This document shows, in pieces, positions 7,631 through 17,758 of a stretch of DNA of 64,000 bases. The translations under genes were made by a program, and so were the position numbers. Positions within the stretch are counted from its first letter, which is position 1; the number at the start of each line of letters is the position of its first letter. This DNA comes from Brucella pituitosa (GTDB lineage Bacteria > Pseudomonadota > Alphaproteobacteria > Rhizobiales > Rhizobiaceae). Location of the stretch: assembly GCF_003049685.1 (NCBI RefSeq), contig NZ_PYSY02000001.1, forward strand, positions 2,401,501 through 2,465,500. The letters run 5' to 3'. A model generated the notes under the pieces. It did no database searches. It worked only from the letters and a program-made list of their open reading frames with translations, and was not told where the DNA came from.

Positions 7631-9544
7631 TTATCGCCTGCCTGCGCGGCGGCGACCTCTGCCAGACGCCTCTGCGCCCTGTTCCTCGAAGAGCGAGGCA
7701 AGCTGCTCAGTCATCGCACCAGCCAGCTCTTCCGCATCCACAATGGTTACAGCACGCTGATAATAGCGGGTTACGTCATGGCCGATACCAATGGCGATCA
7801 GCTCCACCGGCGAGCGATTTTCGATCTCTTCGATCACCGCGCGCAGGTGACGCTCCAGATAATTGCCCGGATTGACCGACAGCGTCGAATCATCCACCGG
7901 CGCGCCATCTGAAATCATCATCAGGATCTTGCGCTGCTCAGGACGCGCCAACAACCGCTGATGCGCCCAGATCAGTGCTTCACCGTCGATATTTTCCTTG
8001 AGCAGCCCTTCGCGCATCATCAGGCCAAGATTGCGCCGTGCACGCCGCCATGGCGCATCAGCACTCTTGTAGATGATGTGGCGCAGATCATTGAGACGAC
8101 CCGGATTGGAAGGCTTGCCACGACCGAGCCATGCCTCACGCGATTGGCCACCCTTCCACGCCTTGGTGGTGAAGCCAAGAATCTCGACCTTCACACCGCA
8201 ACGCTCCAGCGTACGGGCCAGAATGTCGGCGCAGGTGGCCGCAACAGTGATCGGGCGCCCGCGCATAGAGCCGGAATTGTCGAGAACCAGCGTCACAACC
8301 GTATCGCGGAAATTCGTATCGCGTTCCTGCTTATAGGAAAGCGGCTGTGTCGGATCGATTACGATACGCACCAGACGAGCCGAATCGAGATAGCCCTCTT
8401 CCAGATCGAAATCCCACGAACGGTTCTGCTGCGCCATCAGGCGGCGCTGCAAACGGTTGGCAAGTCTTCCGACCACGCCCTGCAGATTGGCAAGCTGCTT
8501 GTCGAGGAATCCGCGCAGACGATCAAGCTCGGCCTCATCGCAAAGATCGGTCGCCTCAACCTCTTCATCGAATTCGCGCGTGAAGACATTGTAGTCGACA
8601 TGTTCGGAAAAATTGGCGAAAGGCTGGTTCTGACGGCGTGTATCGCCCGGCGTTTCCGCGTCGACATCTTCGCTGTCATCCATATCGTCGGAGGCCGCAT
8701 CGGCAGCATCCATTTCGCCCTGCTCGCCCTCTTCACTCGAGCTGTCCGATTCATCGCTTTCAGCTGAATCAGAGCCTTCCTGGCTTTCCTCGCCACCATC
8801 CTCGTTTTCATCCGAGTCCGGCGTCTGTTCGTCGTCCTGATCCTGTTCGTCGCTTTGCTCTTCCTGCGAAAGCTCCTCGGCCATGTCCATGGAGGCCAGC
8901 ATATCGCGCACTGTGCGCGCAAAAGCCTGCTGATCTTCCAGGTTTTCGCCAAGACGTGCAAGCTCTGCGCCAGCCTTCTGCTCAATCCATTCACGCCAGA
9001 GATCGAGCACCGGCCCAGCTTCAGCTGGTGCTGCGCGTCCGGTCAGCTTTTCGCGCAAGAGAAGCGATACGGCTTCTTCAAGCGGCGCATCTTCCTTGTC
9101 GGTAACGGAAGCAAAATTGGCCCGGGTATATTTATCCGCAAGCATGGTCGCAAGGTTGTCTGCAACACCGGCCATGGCGCGAGCACCGATGGCTTCAACG
9201 CGGGCCTGTTCGACCGCATCGTAGATCGCACGCGCCTGTTTGCCTTCCGGAGCAAGGCTTGCATGAATACGGGCATTATGGCGCGCCTGACGCAGCGCCA
9301 TGGAATCGCCAAGGCCGCGCGTAACCGCAATATCATGGGCAGTCGGGCGCTTTGGCAGGTCAGGCAGGCGGGCACGATTGGCGGTCAGCGCCGGACGATC
9401 ATTGCTGAAAGCAACTTCCAGCTCATTCTCACCGGAAATGGCACGCATTGTTGCCGTCATCGCCCGCTTGAACGGTTCGGAATCCACCGGTCCGTTTTTA
9501 CGCTCACGCGAATTATCGCCCATTCCTGACATTTGGCCCGACAT
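7631..9544 (-). CDS. cobT: Cobaltochelatase subunit CobT
   Basis: A 637-residue subunit of the ATP-dependent aerobic cobaltochelatase CobNST, which inserts Co(II) into hydrogenobyrinate a,c-diamide in vitamin B12 synthesis. It has an N-terminal domain, a strongly acidic Asp/Glu/Ser/Gln-rich linker around residues 220-300, and a C-terminal von Willebrand A domain with MIDAS motif [11 protein letters not shown] 9544 is used, although [10 protein letters not shown] offers internal starts. It follows cobS on the same strand after a 165-nt gap that holds a repeat and a hairpin. The partner cobN is not in the window. Confidence 0.95.
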   Translation of the reverse strand: MSGQMSGMGDNSRERKNGPVDSEPFKRAMTATMRAISGENELEVAFSNDRPALTANRARLPDLPKRPTAHDIAVTRGLGDSMALRQARHNARIHASLAPEGKQARAIYDAVEQARVEAIGARAMAGVADNLATMLADKYTRANFASVTDKEDAPLEEAVSLLLREKLTGRAAPAEAGPVLDLWREWIEQKAGAELARLGENLEDQQAFARTVRDMLASMDMAEELSQEEQSDEQDQDDEQTPDSDENEDGGEESQEGSDSAESDESDSSSEEGEQGEMDAADAASDDMDDSEDVDAETPGDTRRQNQPFANFSEHVDYNVFTREFDEEVEATDLCDEAELDRLRGFLDKQLANLQGVVGRLANRLQRRLMAQQNRSWDFDLEEGYLDSARLVRIVIDPTQPLSYKQERDTNFRDTVVTLVLDNSGSMRGRPITVAATCADILARTLERCGVKVEILGFTTKAWKGGQSREAWLGRGKPSNPGRLNDLRHIIYKSADAPWRRARRNLGLMMREGLLKENIDGEALIWAHQRLLARPEQRKILMMISDGAPVDDSTLSVNPGNYLERHLRAVIEEIENRSPVELIAIGIGHDVTRYYQRAVTIVDAEELAGAMTEQLASLFEEQGAEASGRGRRRAGRR

Positions 9545-9581
9545 CTGCCTATCCTGACTTCTTATAAAGTGCTGCCGCCCA

Positions 9582-9625
9582 TTAGAGTGCCGTGCGCCTC
9601 ATTAGGCGCACAAAGGACGCTCTAA
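9582..9625. repeat. Short palindromic repeat family B, copy B1
   Basis: TTAGAGTGCCGTGCGCC-tcatta-GGCGCACAAAGG...GCTCTAA with nested stems GTGCGCC/GGCGCAC. Other copies are at 24191 and 63564. Confidence 0.75.
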
Positions 9626-9634
9626 CAAATATAT

Positions 9635-9687
9635 CTGCTGCATAATTTAACCTTAAACGATCTCAAATTTAAGGAATTATGCAGCAG
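9635..9687. other. Long hairpin between cobS and cobT
   Basis: A 13-bp perfect outer stem (CTGCTGCATAATT with AATTATGCAGCAG) encloses a 7-bp inner stem (CCTTAAA with TTTAAGG), with a 3-nt bulge. There is no T-tract on either side. It would lie in a cobS-cobT transcript and could stabilise mRNA or attenuate, or be a remnant of a palindromic repeat. Confidence 0.65.
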
Positions 9688-9708
9688 GGCGGCAGGCATC
9701 ATCCAGCC

Positions 9709-10743
<1,035 letters not shown>

Positions 10744-10891
10744 TCAGGGAGCCAGGTTCCGGCGAGCCAGATGACGCCCCTTCTGTTCAGTTGCGGGCAT
10801 CCGTACTTGCGTCCGCGCAAATGCGCGGCAGATGAATGTCCGTCGAAGCAACGCTTGCTCCGATGCTCAGCTTACAAAAGCCAGACAGGCT

Positions 10892-11521
10892 TTAGCAAAA
10901 ACCTGCCGTCTTGAGCAATTGATAAGCTTGAATGACCTCGCGAAATCTTTCTTCGGATCCGCGGTCGCCACCATTCGCATCGGGATGATGTTGCTTCACG
11001 AGTTCTTTATAGCGCGCCTTAATCTTATCGCTAGTCGAATTTGGTTCAAGACCAAGCGTAGCGAGCGCTTTTACTTCCAGCGTCCGTGGCTTGCGAAGCG
11101 CAGTTTTACCCGCAGGTGCTGCTTTCGCTTCCTTCACGAAGCCAAAAGGATCGCGCATACGGTTCTGATAGGCAGCCGAACCCGAACGCCTCTGCGCCAC
11201 ATCCGGCGAGGTGTGTTTTGTGGCTGTGGAATTGGATGCGGTCGACCAGGTTGGACGGTTTCCAGTGATGGCGTCCTTCTGGAACTTGGAGATATCTTTG
11301 TCCGACAAACCCGAGAAATAATTGAAAGTCTTATTATATTCCCGGACATGGTCGATACAGAAGTGAAGATACTCGCCCTCGCGCATGCGCCCGACCGGCG
11401 CACGATGTGTGCCCGGCTTATCGCAACCATCCCACTGGCAGCAGGGACCGCTGGACTTCTTTTCCGCTTCCTTCTTGGGACGGATGCGGATGCTGTCGAA
11501 AAATTTTGAGTTCGTTGTCAT
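10892..11521 (-). CDS. J-domain (DnaJ-like) protein with C-terminal J domain
   Basis: A 209-residue protein whose last 55 residues form a J domain (ALATLGLEPNSTSDKIKARYKELVKQHHPDAN) with the HPD motif that activates Hsp70. Unlike DnaJ, the J domain is C-terminal, and there is no G/F or zinc-finger repeat. The N-terminal part has a Cys/His set (CCQWDGC, THR, HFCIDH) that could bind a metal, followed by helical sequence. This architecture is common next to cobS/bolA in Rhizobiales. Divergent from the BolA gene. Client unknown. Confidence 0.85.
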   Translation of the reverse strand: MTTNSKFFDSIRIRPKKEAEKKSSGPCCQWDGCDKPGTHRAPVGRMREGEYLHFCIDHVREYNKTFNYFSGLSDKDISKFQKDAITGNRPTWSTASNSTATKHTSPDVAQRRSGSAAYQNRMRDPFGFVKEAKAAPAGKTALRKPRTLEVKALATLGLEPNSTSDKIKARYKELVKQHHPDANGGDRGSEERFREVIQAYQLLKTAGFC

Positions 11522-11707
11522 CGAATCGGATTATGCGAATTAAGAGGAACTAAACAAGAATTGACATTTCGTCCTGACTGGTTTTGGCCATTCTTCAGGG
11601 CGAAATTTTGATGCAGACTGCATTTCCTGTGCGGATTTGCCCCACCAATTGCCGCCGAGGCGACGTCTATATGAAGCACAGCACCTATATGGGGAGAACT
11701 GGCTCGA

Positions 11708-12022
11708 ATGTCCATTCACAATAGCAAACAATCTTCAATGGAAGCGAAGCTTACAGCCGCTTTCACGCCAGAACGGCTTGAAATCATAAATGAAAGCCAT
11801 CTTCATGCAGGTCATCACCACGAAGATAGTGGTCATCATGAAGTTTACGACGGCACCGGCGAGACACATTTTCGTGTGCGTATTGTATCGGGCAAGTTCG
11901 AAGGGCTGAGTCGCATTGCCCGCCATCGCGCTATCAACGAGCTTCTCAAAGAAGAGCTCAATAGCGGCGTTCATGCACTGGCACTCGAACCTTCCGCCCC
12001 CGGCGAACCAACCCGGCGCTGA
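11708..12022 (+). CDS. BolA-family protein
   Basis: A 104-residue BolA/IbaG-type protein with conserved SxxHxGH-like segment (ESHLHAGHH), the HFRV..VS..FEG core and R.HR.IN. BolA proteins work with monothiol glutaredoxins in iron-sulfur/iron homeostasis and can bind DNA. The stretch HAGHHHEDSGHHE is richer in His than usual. ATG 11708 follows GGGAG at 11 nt. Divergent from the J-domain gene across about 186 nt. Confidence 0.92.
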   Translation: MSIHNSKQSSMEAKLTAAFTPERLEIINESHLHAGHHHEDSGHHEVYDGTGETHFRVRIVSGKFEGLSRIARHRAINELLKEELNSGVHALALEPSAPGEPTRR

Positions 12023-12225
12023 TCTTTTTACGCCTGATCCCTATTATTGGGGTTTTGGGATTGTCTCAGGCTGTTAAGGTTGACTGGCAACGAGAGAGTG
12101 AGCCCGTCAACCGGCGCGATAGCTTCGGCGCAAACCTCCCAAAGCTGCAAGCGATTGAGCCAAGCTTACAAGAAGACTGAAATTATCATAGAATCTCTGA
12201 GGGCTGACTCCGAAAGGAGAAACCG

Positions 12226-12417
12226 ATGAATACGGTATCAGCAATGTCGATAGCCAAACAGAATAGTTTTGCCTGCTGTTGTCAGTGCGGCAAGCGTGCA
12301 ACACTGGATATGGGCGCTGTCTGGACCATGCAGGGCGAAACGCTCAACGATGCAGGCCAGCTACGCTGCCGCAACTGCTCGATCCTCGCCGGATGTGATG
12401 CACTGATGTATCGGTAG
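12226..12417 (+). CDS. Small Cys-rich (zinc-ribbon-like) protein
   Basis: A 63-residue protein with CCCQCG near residue 17 and CRNC near residue 48, a pair of CxxC-type knuckles suggestive of one zinc site. GGAG lies 7 nt before ATG 12226, and an intrinsic terminator follows, so it appears to be a real gene. I do not recognise its family. The 200 nt upstream (12023-12225) hold no other convincing gene. Confidence 0.68.
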   Translation: MNTVSAMSIAKQNSFACCCQCGKRATLDMGAVWTMQGETLNDAGQLRCRNCSILAGCDALMYR

Positions 12418-12446
12418 GTTTTCCCATATCCCGAGAATGCTACGAT

Positions 12447-12473
12447 GGGCGCTGTCGCTATAGCGCCCGTTTT
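12447..12473 (+). terminator. Intrinsic terminator after the small Cys-rich gene
   Basis: GGGCGCT-gtcgctat-AGCGCCC stem followed by GTTTTC. Confidence 0.75.
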
Positions 12474-12477
12474 CGTA

Positions 12478-12583
12478 CTAGAGCGTGTCGCATTTTATCA
12501 TATCCATGTGACACGCTTTAAGTCATTGTTTTCAAGCATGTCTTATCCCAAAACCGGTTCCCACTTTTGGGCGACATGCTTTA
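12478..12583. repeat. Palindromic intergenic repeat, copy A3 (divergent)
   Basis: CTAGAGCGTGTCGC with GTGACACGCTTT forms one stem, then AAGCATGTC...GACATGCTT around ACCGGTTCCCACTTTTGGG forms a second. The two-stem layout is the same as in the other A copies with different stem sequence. Confidence 0.7.
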
Positions 12584-12687
12584 GAGCGCGTTTCGATCTG
12601 ATTGGATCAGATCGGCGCTCTAAATATTTATTTTAACGCGCATCTTTGTCCGAAAACCGTTTCACACTTTTCGGGATGCGCTCTAAG
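12583..12687. repeat. Palindromic intergenic repeat, copy A4
   Basis: AGAGCGCGTTTCGATC...GATCGGCGCTCT followed by GCGCATC...CCGTTTCACACTTTTCGGGATGCGC. It abuts copy A3 head to tail and overlaps the 3' end of the ClbS-like gene, encoding that protein's last residues. Confidence 0.75.
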
Positions 12688-13190
12688 CTCTGCGCTTTAA
12701 GCCATTTGCGCAGACGCCCGCGCGCATTGGCGTAAGGCGATGACGTGTTGAACTGGATCATGCGCCCAAGCGTGTATTTCTCATACCATGCAACGCCATA
12801 GAGCTCCGCATCGCTGCGTGCCTCAATCAGCTCGACCAGCACATTTTTCGCAGCCTCAAAACGCAGCAGAAGCTCCGCAAACGGCAAACCCTGATAATCC
12901 TGGTAGAATCTGGATGCCAGCTTGCCGAGTTCGCTCCATTTGAATCCTGTTTCCGGAAACTCGACCGGCTGCCCCTTATCGCTGAGTGCGCACCATTTCA
13001 ACACCAGCTCGTTCCATCCGACCAGATAGGAGACGAGATTGTGCACGCTCATCATCGTGCCTTTCGCATGGCCTTCCATGGTGTTTTCCATGGCCTGCTC
13101 AGGCGTCACGCGTGCAAGATCAAGTACCAGTCGGGTATAGTTCGTTTCGATCGCTGCAAGGAGTTCCTGCTTGGTTGCAGGCACAGCCAT
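12633..13190 (-). CDS. ClbS/DfsB-family four-helix protein (DUF1706)
   Basis: A 185-residue protein of the DUF1706/ClbS-DfsB family, a DinB-like helical bundle (SVHNLVSYLVGWNELVLKW; MIQFNTSSPYANARGRLRKWLK). E. coli ClbS is a colibactin self-resistance hydrolase, but most homologues including this one have unknown roles. Its ATG overlaps the stop of the CNNM/HlyC gene by 1 nt (TGATG), implying translational coupling. The last ~17 residues (LERIPKSVKRFSDKDAR) are encoded by repeat A4 and are not part of the fold. Confidence 0.85.
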   Translation of the reverse strand: MAVPATKQELLAAIETNYTRLVLDLARVTPEQAMENTMEGHAKGTMMSVHNLVSYLVGWNELVLKWCALSDKGQPVEFPETGFKWSELGKLASRFYQDYQGLPFAELLLRFEAAKNVLVELIEARSDAELYGVAWYEKYTLGRMIQFNTSSPYANARGRLRKWLKAQSLERIPKSVKRFSDKDAR

Positions 13191-14503
13191 CAGTTTGAGG
13201 CCTTTGCGGCGATAACACCTGAAATGGGCTTTCCGTCGCCATCGAGCGGCACAATGCGCAGTCGGGTCAGGCGGTTCTTTTCCTTCTTCAACACGGAAAA
13301 GCGCTTTCCATGGAAAGTGAAGGCCTGTTTCACTTCCGGTATCGTCTGGGTTTCATGAATGACAAGACCGGCAATTGTCGTTGCTTCCTCGTCGGGAAGG
13401 TTCCAGCCCAGCGCACGATTGAGATCGCGGATCGGCAGCGAACCATCGACCAGCACCGAACCATCCGGTTGCAGTCTCACGCCCTGCATGTCGAGATCGT
13501 GTTCATCGGAAATATCGCCGACAATCTCCTCGAGAATATCTTCGAGCGTCACCAGCCCCTGCACATCGCCATATTCATCAACGACGATAGCAATATGCGC
13601 CTTGCGGCGGAGGAAAGCGTCGAGCTGATCCTGAAGTGTTGTGGTATCGGGCACAAACCAGGGTTTGCGTGCCACCTTCATGATATCGATGCGCGTAAAA
13701 TCATTATCAACGTCGTAAAGCGTGCGCAGCAGATCCTTGGTGTGGATGATGCCGATAATATTATCGATCTCATCGCGCCAGACCGGCATTCGTGTGTGCG
13801 GGCTCGCCAGAATTTCGCGCACCACCTGCTCGGCAGGCGCATCGGCATTGATGGTCCCCATGGATGTGCGATGCACCATGACATCGCTGACTTCCAGTTC
13901 TTTCAGATCAAGCAAACCGCCCAGCTGGTCACGGTCTTCCTTGATTAGCGATTTGTCACGATGCAGCACTTCAACCGCGCCACGCAATTCTTCCTGTGCT
14001 GAGAGCATCGAGCGGCCAGCGGCCAAATTAATGCCGAAAAGCCGCAGGATCACGCGCACAATCCAGTTTACCAGGCCCGAAACCGGACCCAGCACTGTCA
14101 CCACCGCTGAAACCGGGCGTGCAACGTTGAGTGAAAACCGGTCGGGACTGGAAATGGCCCACGACTTGGGCAGCACTTCGGCAAAGATGACCAGAATGAC
14201 CGTCATCGCCAATGTCGAATAGGCAACGCCCGCATCGCCGAACAGGGTGAGAAAGATGCTGGCTGCGATTGAGGATGCGAGAATATTGGCAAGGTTATTG
14301 CCGATCAGAAGCACACCGATCAGGCGGTCCCGCTTGCCGATCAAATGCTGCACGACCGAGGCACGCTGATCGCCATTATGCTCATAGGTGAGCATGCGGG
14401 CGCGGGAAGCGGCCGTCAGCGCCGTTTCGGCACCGGAAAAAAAGGCAGAGAGAACGATGCAGAGCAGGATGATGCCGCACATTACCCATAGCTCGAAACC
14501 CAT
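13190..14503 (-). CDS. CNNM/CorC (HlyC) family membrane protein
   Basis: A 437-residue protein with an N-terminal DUF21 membrane domain (about four hydrophobic helices, AFFSGAETALTAASRARM at the start), a CBS pair around residues 200-325 (MVHRTSMGTI..., ILASPHTRMPVW, IAIVVDEYGDVQGLVTLED), and a C-terminal CorC_HlyC domain. Such proteins are implicated in Mg/Co efflux; old hemolysin names are misleading. Downstream of aroK-aroB on the same strand, 19 nt from aroB, an arrangement shared by Rhizobiales. Confidence 0.93.
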   Translation of the reverse strand: MGFELWVMCGIILLCIVLSAFFSGAETALTAASRARMLTYEHNGDQRASVVQHLIGKRDRLIGVLLIGNNLANILASSIAASIFLTLFGDAGVAYSTLAMTVILVIFAEVLPKSWAISSPDRFSLNVARPVSAVVTVLGPVSGLVNWIVRVILRLFGINLAAGRSMLSAQEELRGAVEVLHRDKSLIKEDRDQLGGLLDLKELEVSDVMVHRTSMGTINADAPAEQVVREILASPHTRMPVWRDEIDNIIGIIHTKDLLRTLYDVDNDFTRIDIMKVARKPWFVPDTTTLQDQLDAFLRRKAHIAIVVDEYGDVQGLVTLEDILEEIVGDISDEHDLDMQGVRLQPDGSVLVDGSLPIRDLNRALGWNLPDEEATTIAGLVIHETQTIPEVKQAFTFHGKRFSVLKKEKNRLTRLRIVPLDGDGKPISGVIAAKASN

Positions 14504-14522
14504 TCTCGTATTCCTTTCAGAT

Positions 14523-15644
14523 TCAGACGGAGAGGCGCTCCTTCAGGAACTCCAATACTGCCGCAGGCGGCACATCCTTGGCAATGAAGGACTGGCCGAT
14601 ACCGCGCGTCAGAATGAAGGTCAGCGCACCGCGGGAGACTTTCTTGTCCTGAGCAATATAGTCCATCAGCTTTTCAGCGTCCGGCAAACCACCCGGAACA
14701 TCTTTGAGCGAGATCGGCAGACCGACGGCCTGCAGATGCGCCTCGACGCGTTCAGCATCCTCAACACCGCACAGGTTCATCTTCACCGAAAAACGATGCG
14801 CAAGCGCCATGCCAATGGCAACGCCCTCGCCATGCACCAGACGGCTTGAATCGTAGCCTGTGGCGGTTTCAAGCGCATGACCGAATGTATGGCCAAGATT
14901 GAGCAGCGCACGATCACCATTTTCATGCTCATCGCGTGCAACAACAGCTGCCTTCGAGCGGCATGATTCAGCAATAGCCTCGGTACGTGCGGCGCCTCCC
15001 GCAAAAACCTCTTTCCAGTTTTTTTCGAGCCAGGCGAAGAAATCCGGACGGTCGATCAGGCCATATTTGGCAACTTCCGCATAGCCCGCACGGAATTCAC
15101 GCGCGCTTAATGTGTCGAGCACATCCGTATCCGCCAGCACCAGCTGCGGCTGATAGAAAACACCAACAAGATTCTTGCCATATTGCGTGTTGATACCGGT
15201 CTTGCCGCCAACGGACGAATCCACCTGCGCGAGCAACGAGGTCGGCATCTGCACGAAATTCATGCCGCGACGCACAATGCCAGCGACGAAGCCGGAAAGA
15301 TCACCCACGACCCCTCCCCCGAAAGCAATCAGCGCATCGCCGCGCTCCAGTCGGGCTTCCAGCACTGCATTTGTGACGGTCTCAAGCACCGGAAAGGATT
15401 TAGACTTTTCTCCAGGTTTGACGACGATGCTCGTCACATCAAAACCTTGCAGGAAAAGCGCTGTTTCCAGATTCTTGAGATGTGCATCCGCCACATTCTC
15501 GTCGGTAACGACAGCAACACGCCTGCCCTTGAGGCGCTTGCCAATCTCTTCACCTGCCCGCGCAATAAGCCCCTTGCCGATCAGGATCTCATAGGATCGG
15601 TCGCCCAGCGAGACGGGAACCGTAACAGTATCGGCAGCGGTCAT
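14523..15644 (-). CDS. aroB: 3-Dehydroquinate synthase
   Basis: A 373-residue cytosolic enzyme converting DAHP to 3-dehydroquinate, the second shikimate step, with NAD and Zn. NAD-binding [16 protein letters not shown] and the zinc-site segment [11 protein letters not shown] are present. ATG 15644 is preferred to 15656 because homologues start at this position (inferred). It follows aroK, so the two shikimate genes probably form an operon. Confidence 0.96.
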   Translation of the reverse strand: MTAADTVTVPVSLGDRSYEILIGKGLIARAGEEIGKRLKGRRVAVVTDENVADAHLKNLETALFLQGFDVTSIVVKPGEKSKSFPVLETVTNAVLEARLERGDALIAFGGGVVGDLSGFVAGIVRRGMNFVQMPTSLLAQVDSSVGGKTGINTQYGKNLVGVFYQPQLVLADTDVLDTLSAREFRAGYAEVAKYGLIDRPDFFAWLEKNWKEVFAGGAARTEAIAESCRSKAAVVARDEHENGDRALLNLGHTFGHALETATGYDSSRLVHGEGVAIGMALAHRFSVKMNLCGVEDAERVEAHLQAVGLPISLKDVPGGLPDAEKLMDYIAQDKKVSRGALTFILTRGIGQSFIAKDVPPAAVLEFLKERLSV

Positions 15645-15704
15645 AATGCACTCCAAAGCAGTCTAAACTCAGGCTCAATTCAGGCCCAACTCAGGATCAG
15701 GGGC

Positions 15705-16298
15705 CTATTTCTTATCCAGATGCTCGGTCAGAACGTCGATCAGTTCTCCGGCGATCACTTCTTTCTTGTCGTCACGTGTCATCACATGCAGGTCAGCAAG
15801 CGCATAAACCGGATAGCGTTCATTCATCAGCCGCTGCATCACACCACGCGGATCATCATTCCTGAGAAGCGGGCGATTCTGACGGCGAGACACACGGTCC
15901 ATCAGCACATCCAGTTCGGCATTGAGCCAAACCGAAACACCATTTGCGGCAATTGCTTCACGGGTTTCAGCATTCATATAAGCGCCGCCACCGGTTGCCA
16001 GCACCATGGGGCCATCTTCAAGAAGCCGCAGGATAACCCGGCGCTCCAGATCACGAAACTCGGCTTCGCCATAGGCTTCAAACAGTTCAGGAACCGTCAT
16101 GCGGGCGGCGGACTCAATCTCGTTATCGGCATCGCGGAAAGGCAGACCGAGCATCGTCGCCACCTTGCGACCCACGGTCGACTTGCCTGCGCCCATCAGC
16201 CCAACAAGAACAACCACTTTCGCACCAAGAAGCTGACGGACAGCATCCGCCTTCTCGTTAAGATTTGTCTGTTTTGTTGTACTGCTCATAAACCTCAT
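15705..16298 (-). CDS. aroK: Shikimate kinase
   Basis: A 197-residue kinase phosphorylating shikimate at the 3-OH. P-loop GLMGAGKST, shikimate-binding DADNEIE and ATGGGAY, and lid-region RRQNRPLLR are visible. ATG 16298 is chosen since GGAGG lies 6 nt upstream; ATG 16289 is alternative. The N-terminal ~25 residues before the core are an extension typical of Rhizobiales. Confidence 0.95.
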   Translation of the reverse strand: MRFMSSTTKQTNLNEKADAVRQLLGAKVVVLVGLMGAGKSTVGRKVATMLGLPFRDADNEIESAARMTVPELFEAYGEAEFRDLERRVILRLLEDGPMVLATGGGAYMNAETREAIAANGVSVWLNAELDVLMDRVSRRQNRPLLRNDDPRGVMQRLMNERYPVYALADLHVMTRDDKKEVIAGELIDVLTEHLDKK

Positions 16299-16444
16299 CC
16301 ATTTCCTCCGGTTCCACATGAAAAACCGCGCGGCGTCAATCGCTTTCATCCGCTTTCATCGCCTGAACTGCACCAAATGGGGCTTTTTATGCGCATGCTT
16401 TGGCTGTCCTTGCTTTCGTCTCAATAGCACAGCATAAACGCACC

Positions 16445-16696
16445 ATGCCCACGCTGACGCGCATTCTTGTCCTGCTTGCTGTGATCGCTGCCATTGTCTA
16501 CGGCGCAATGTTCTCGCTCGCCAATTTCGTGAAGCCGGTTACCCATGAGATCACCGTCGAAATCCCCGCATCAAAACTGAAACAGACAGTCGTCGCCCCA
16601 CCGCCAGCACCGGCACCAGCACCAGCATTGGCCCCGGCAGAAACCGTCACAGACGGCCAGACCAATGGTTCCGATACGACGGATAAGCAGGAGTAG
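16445..16696 (+). CDS. Small membrane-anchored protein with Pro/Ala tail
   Basis: An 83-residue protein with one N-terminal hydrophobic segment (ILVLLAVIAAIVYGAMFSL), a short soluble part, then an alternating Ala-Pro stretch (PPPAPAPAPALAPA) and an acidic end. It resembles a single-pass anchored linker protein. It ends 2 nt before xerD, so likely co-transcribed. Function not recognised. Confidence 0.7.
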   Translation: MPTLTRILVLLAVIAAIVYGAMFSLANFVKPVTHEITVEIPASKLKQTVVAPPPAPAPAPALAPAETVTDGQTNGSDTTDKQE

Positions 16697-16698
16697 AC

Positions 16699-17623
16699 AT
16701 GCGGGCATCTTTGGCGATTGAGAATTTTCTCGAAATGATGAGCGCCGAACGCGGAGCCGCGCATAACACGCTTGAATCTTATCGACGCGATCTGGAAGCC
16801 TGCGCCGAAGTGATGACCGCGCGCGGCATCAATCTTGCTGAAGCAAAAAACCGACGATATACGCCATGTAATCGATGGCATGGCCAATGAAGGCTTTGCT
16901 GCGACATCACAGGCACGCCGCCTGTCCGCAATCAGACAGTTCTTTCGCTTTCTTTATTCGGAGGGTTTCAGGCAGGATGATCCCACCGGTGTCATCGATG
17001 CCCCCAAAAAGCAGAAACCTCTTCCGAAAATCATGAGCGTCGAAAATGTCGGGCGCCTTCTTGATCGCGCCGATCTTGAGGCGAAAGAAGCACTTGAGCC
17101 TGCAGACCGCATCAAAGCGCTTCGCCTTCACGCGCTGCTTGAAACGCTTTACGCGACGGGATTGCGTGTTTCGGAGCTTGTGGGTCTTCCCGCAAGTGTC
17201 GCCCGCACAGACCATCGCTTTCTGATCGTGCGCGGCAAAGGCTCCAAGGATCGCATGGTGCCCCTGTCACAAAAGGCGCGCGAGGCATTGCAGCGCTTTC
17301 TGTCGCTGCGCGATTCCCTGCCGGGCTACGACGATAACCCCTGGCTCTTTCCGGCTTTTTCTGAAAGCGGCCATCTGGCGCGCCAGGTTTTCGCGCGTGA
17401 ACTCAAAAGTCTTGCTGCCCGCGCCGGGCTTTCGAGCGCTTCCATCTCCCCGCATGTGCTGCGTCATGCCTTCGCCAGCCACCTTTTACAAAACGGTGCT
17501 GACCTCAGAACAGTGCAGCAATTGCTTGGACATGCGGATATTTCAACGACCCAAATCTACACACATGTTCTGGAAGAAAGACTGCATAAGCTGGTAAGTG
17601 AACATCATCCGCTTGCCGATTAA
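16699..17623 (+). CDS. xerD: Tyrosine recombinase XerD (one frameshift in this sequence)
   Basis: Chromosome-dimer resolvase acting with XerC at dif. The N-terminal SAM-like core-binding part ([20 protein letters not shown]) reads from ATG 16699 after AGGAG. The frame breaks at an A6 run near 16845, where one extra A is present: removing one A joins LAEAK to [10 protein letters not shown]. The catalytic domain has the Arg in [20 protein letters not shown] and [15 protein letters not shown] with the nucleophilic Tyr. Because xerD is normally conserved and the break is in a homopolymer, I read it as an intact gene with a sequence error; +1 slippage is possible but less likely. Confidence 0.9.
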
Positions 17624-17758
17624 GCGCGCGGCGGGTAAGAGAATTTCAGAAAAATTTGCAAGATGCGCGCGAAGTAAATATGTAAGGCGTCGTAAAACAG
17701 CCTCTATTGGGCTTGTTCTATGGCCAACATCTCTGGAAACGCACAATAGTCAGGCCCG

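Noticed and set aside
12047..12229. 60-codon plus-strand frame after the BolA gene
   Set aside because: No ribosome site, composition unlike a protein, and it overlaps the start of a better-supported small gene.
15183..16427. 414-codon plus-strand open frame
   Set aside because: Antisense to aroB and aroK, both clearly real; product is His/Arg-rich as expected of a shadow frame.
16835..16870. Programmed +1 frameshift in xerD at the A6 run
   Set aside because: Other conserved genes in the window show the same kind of homopolymer break, so a sequence error explains it more simply.
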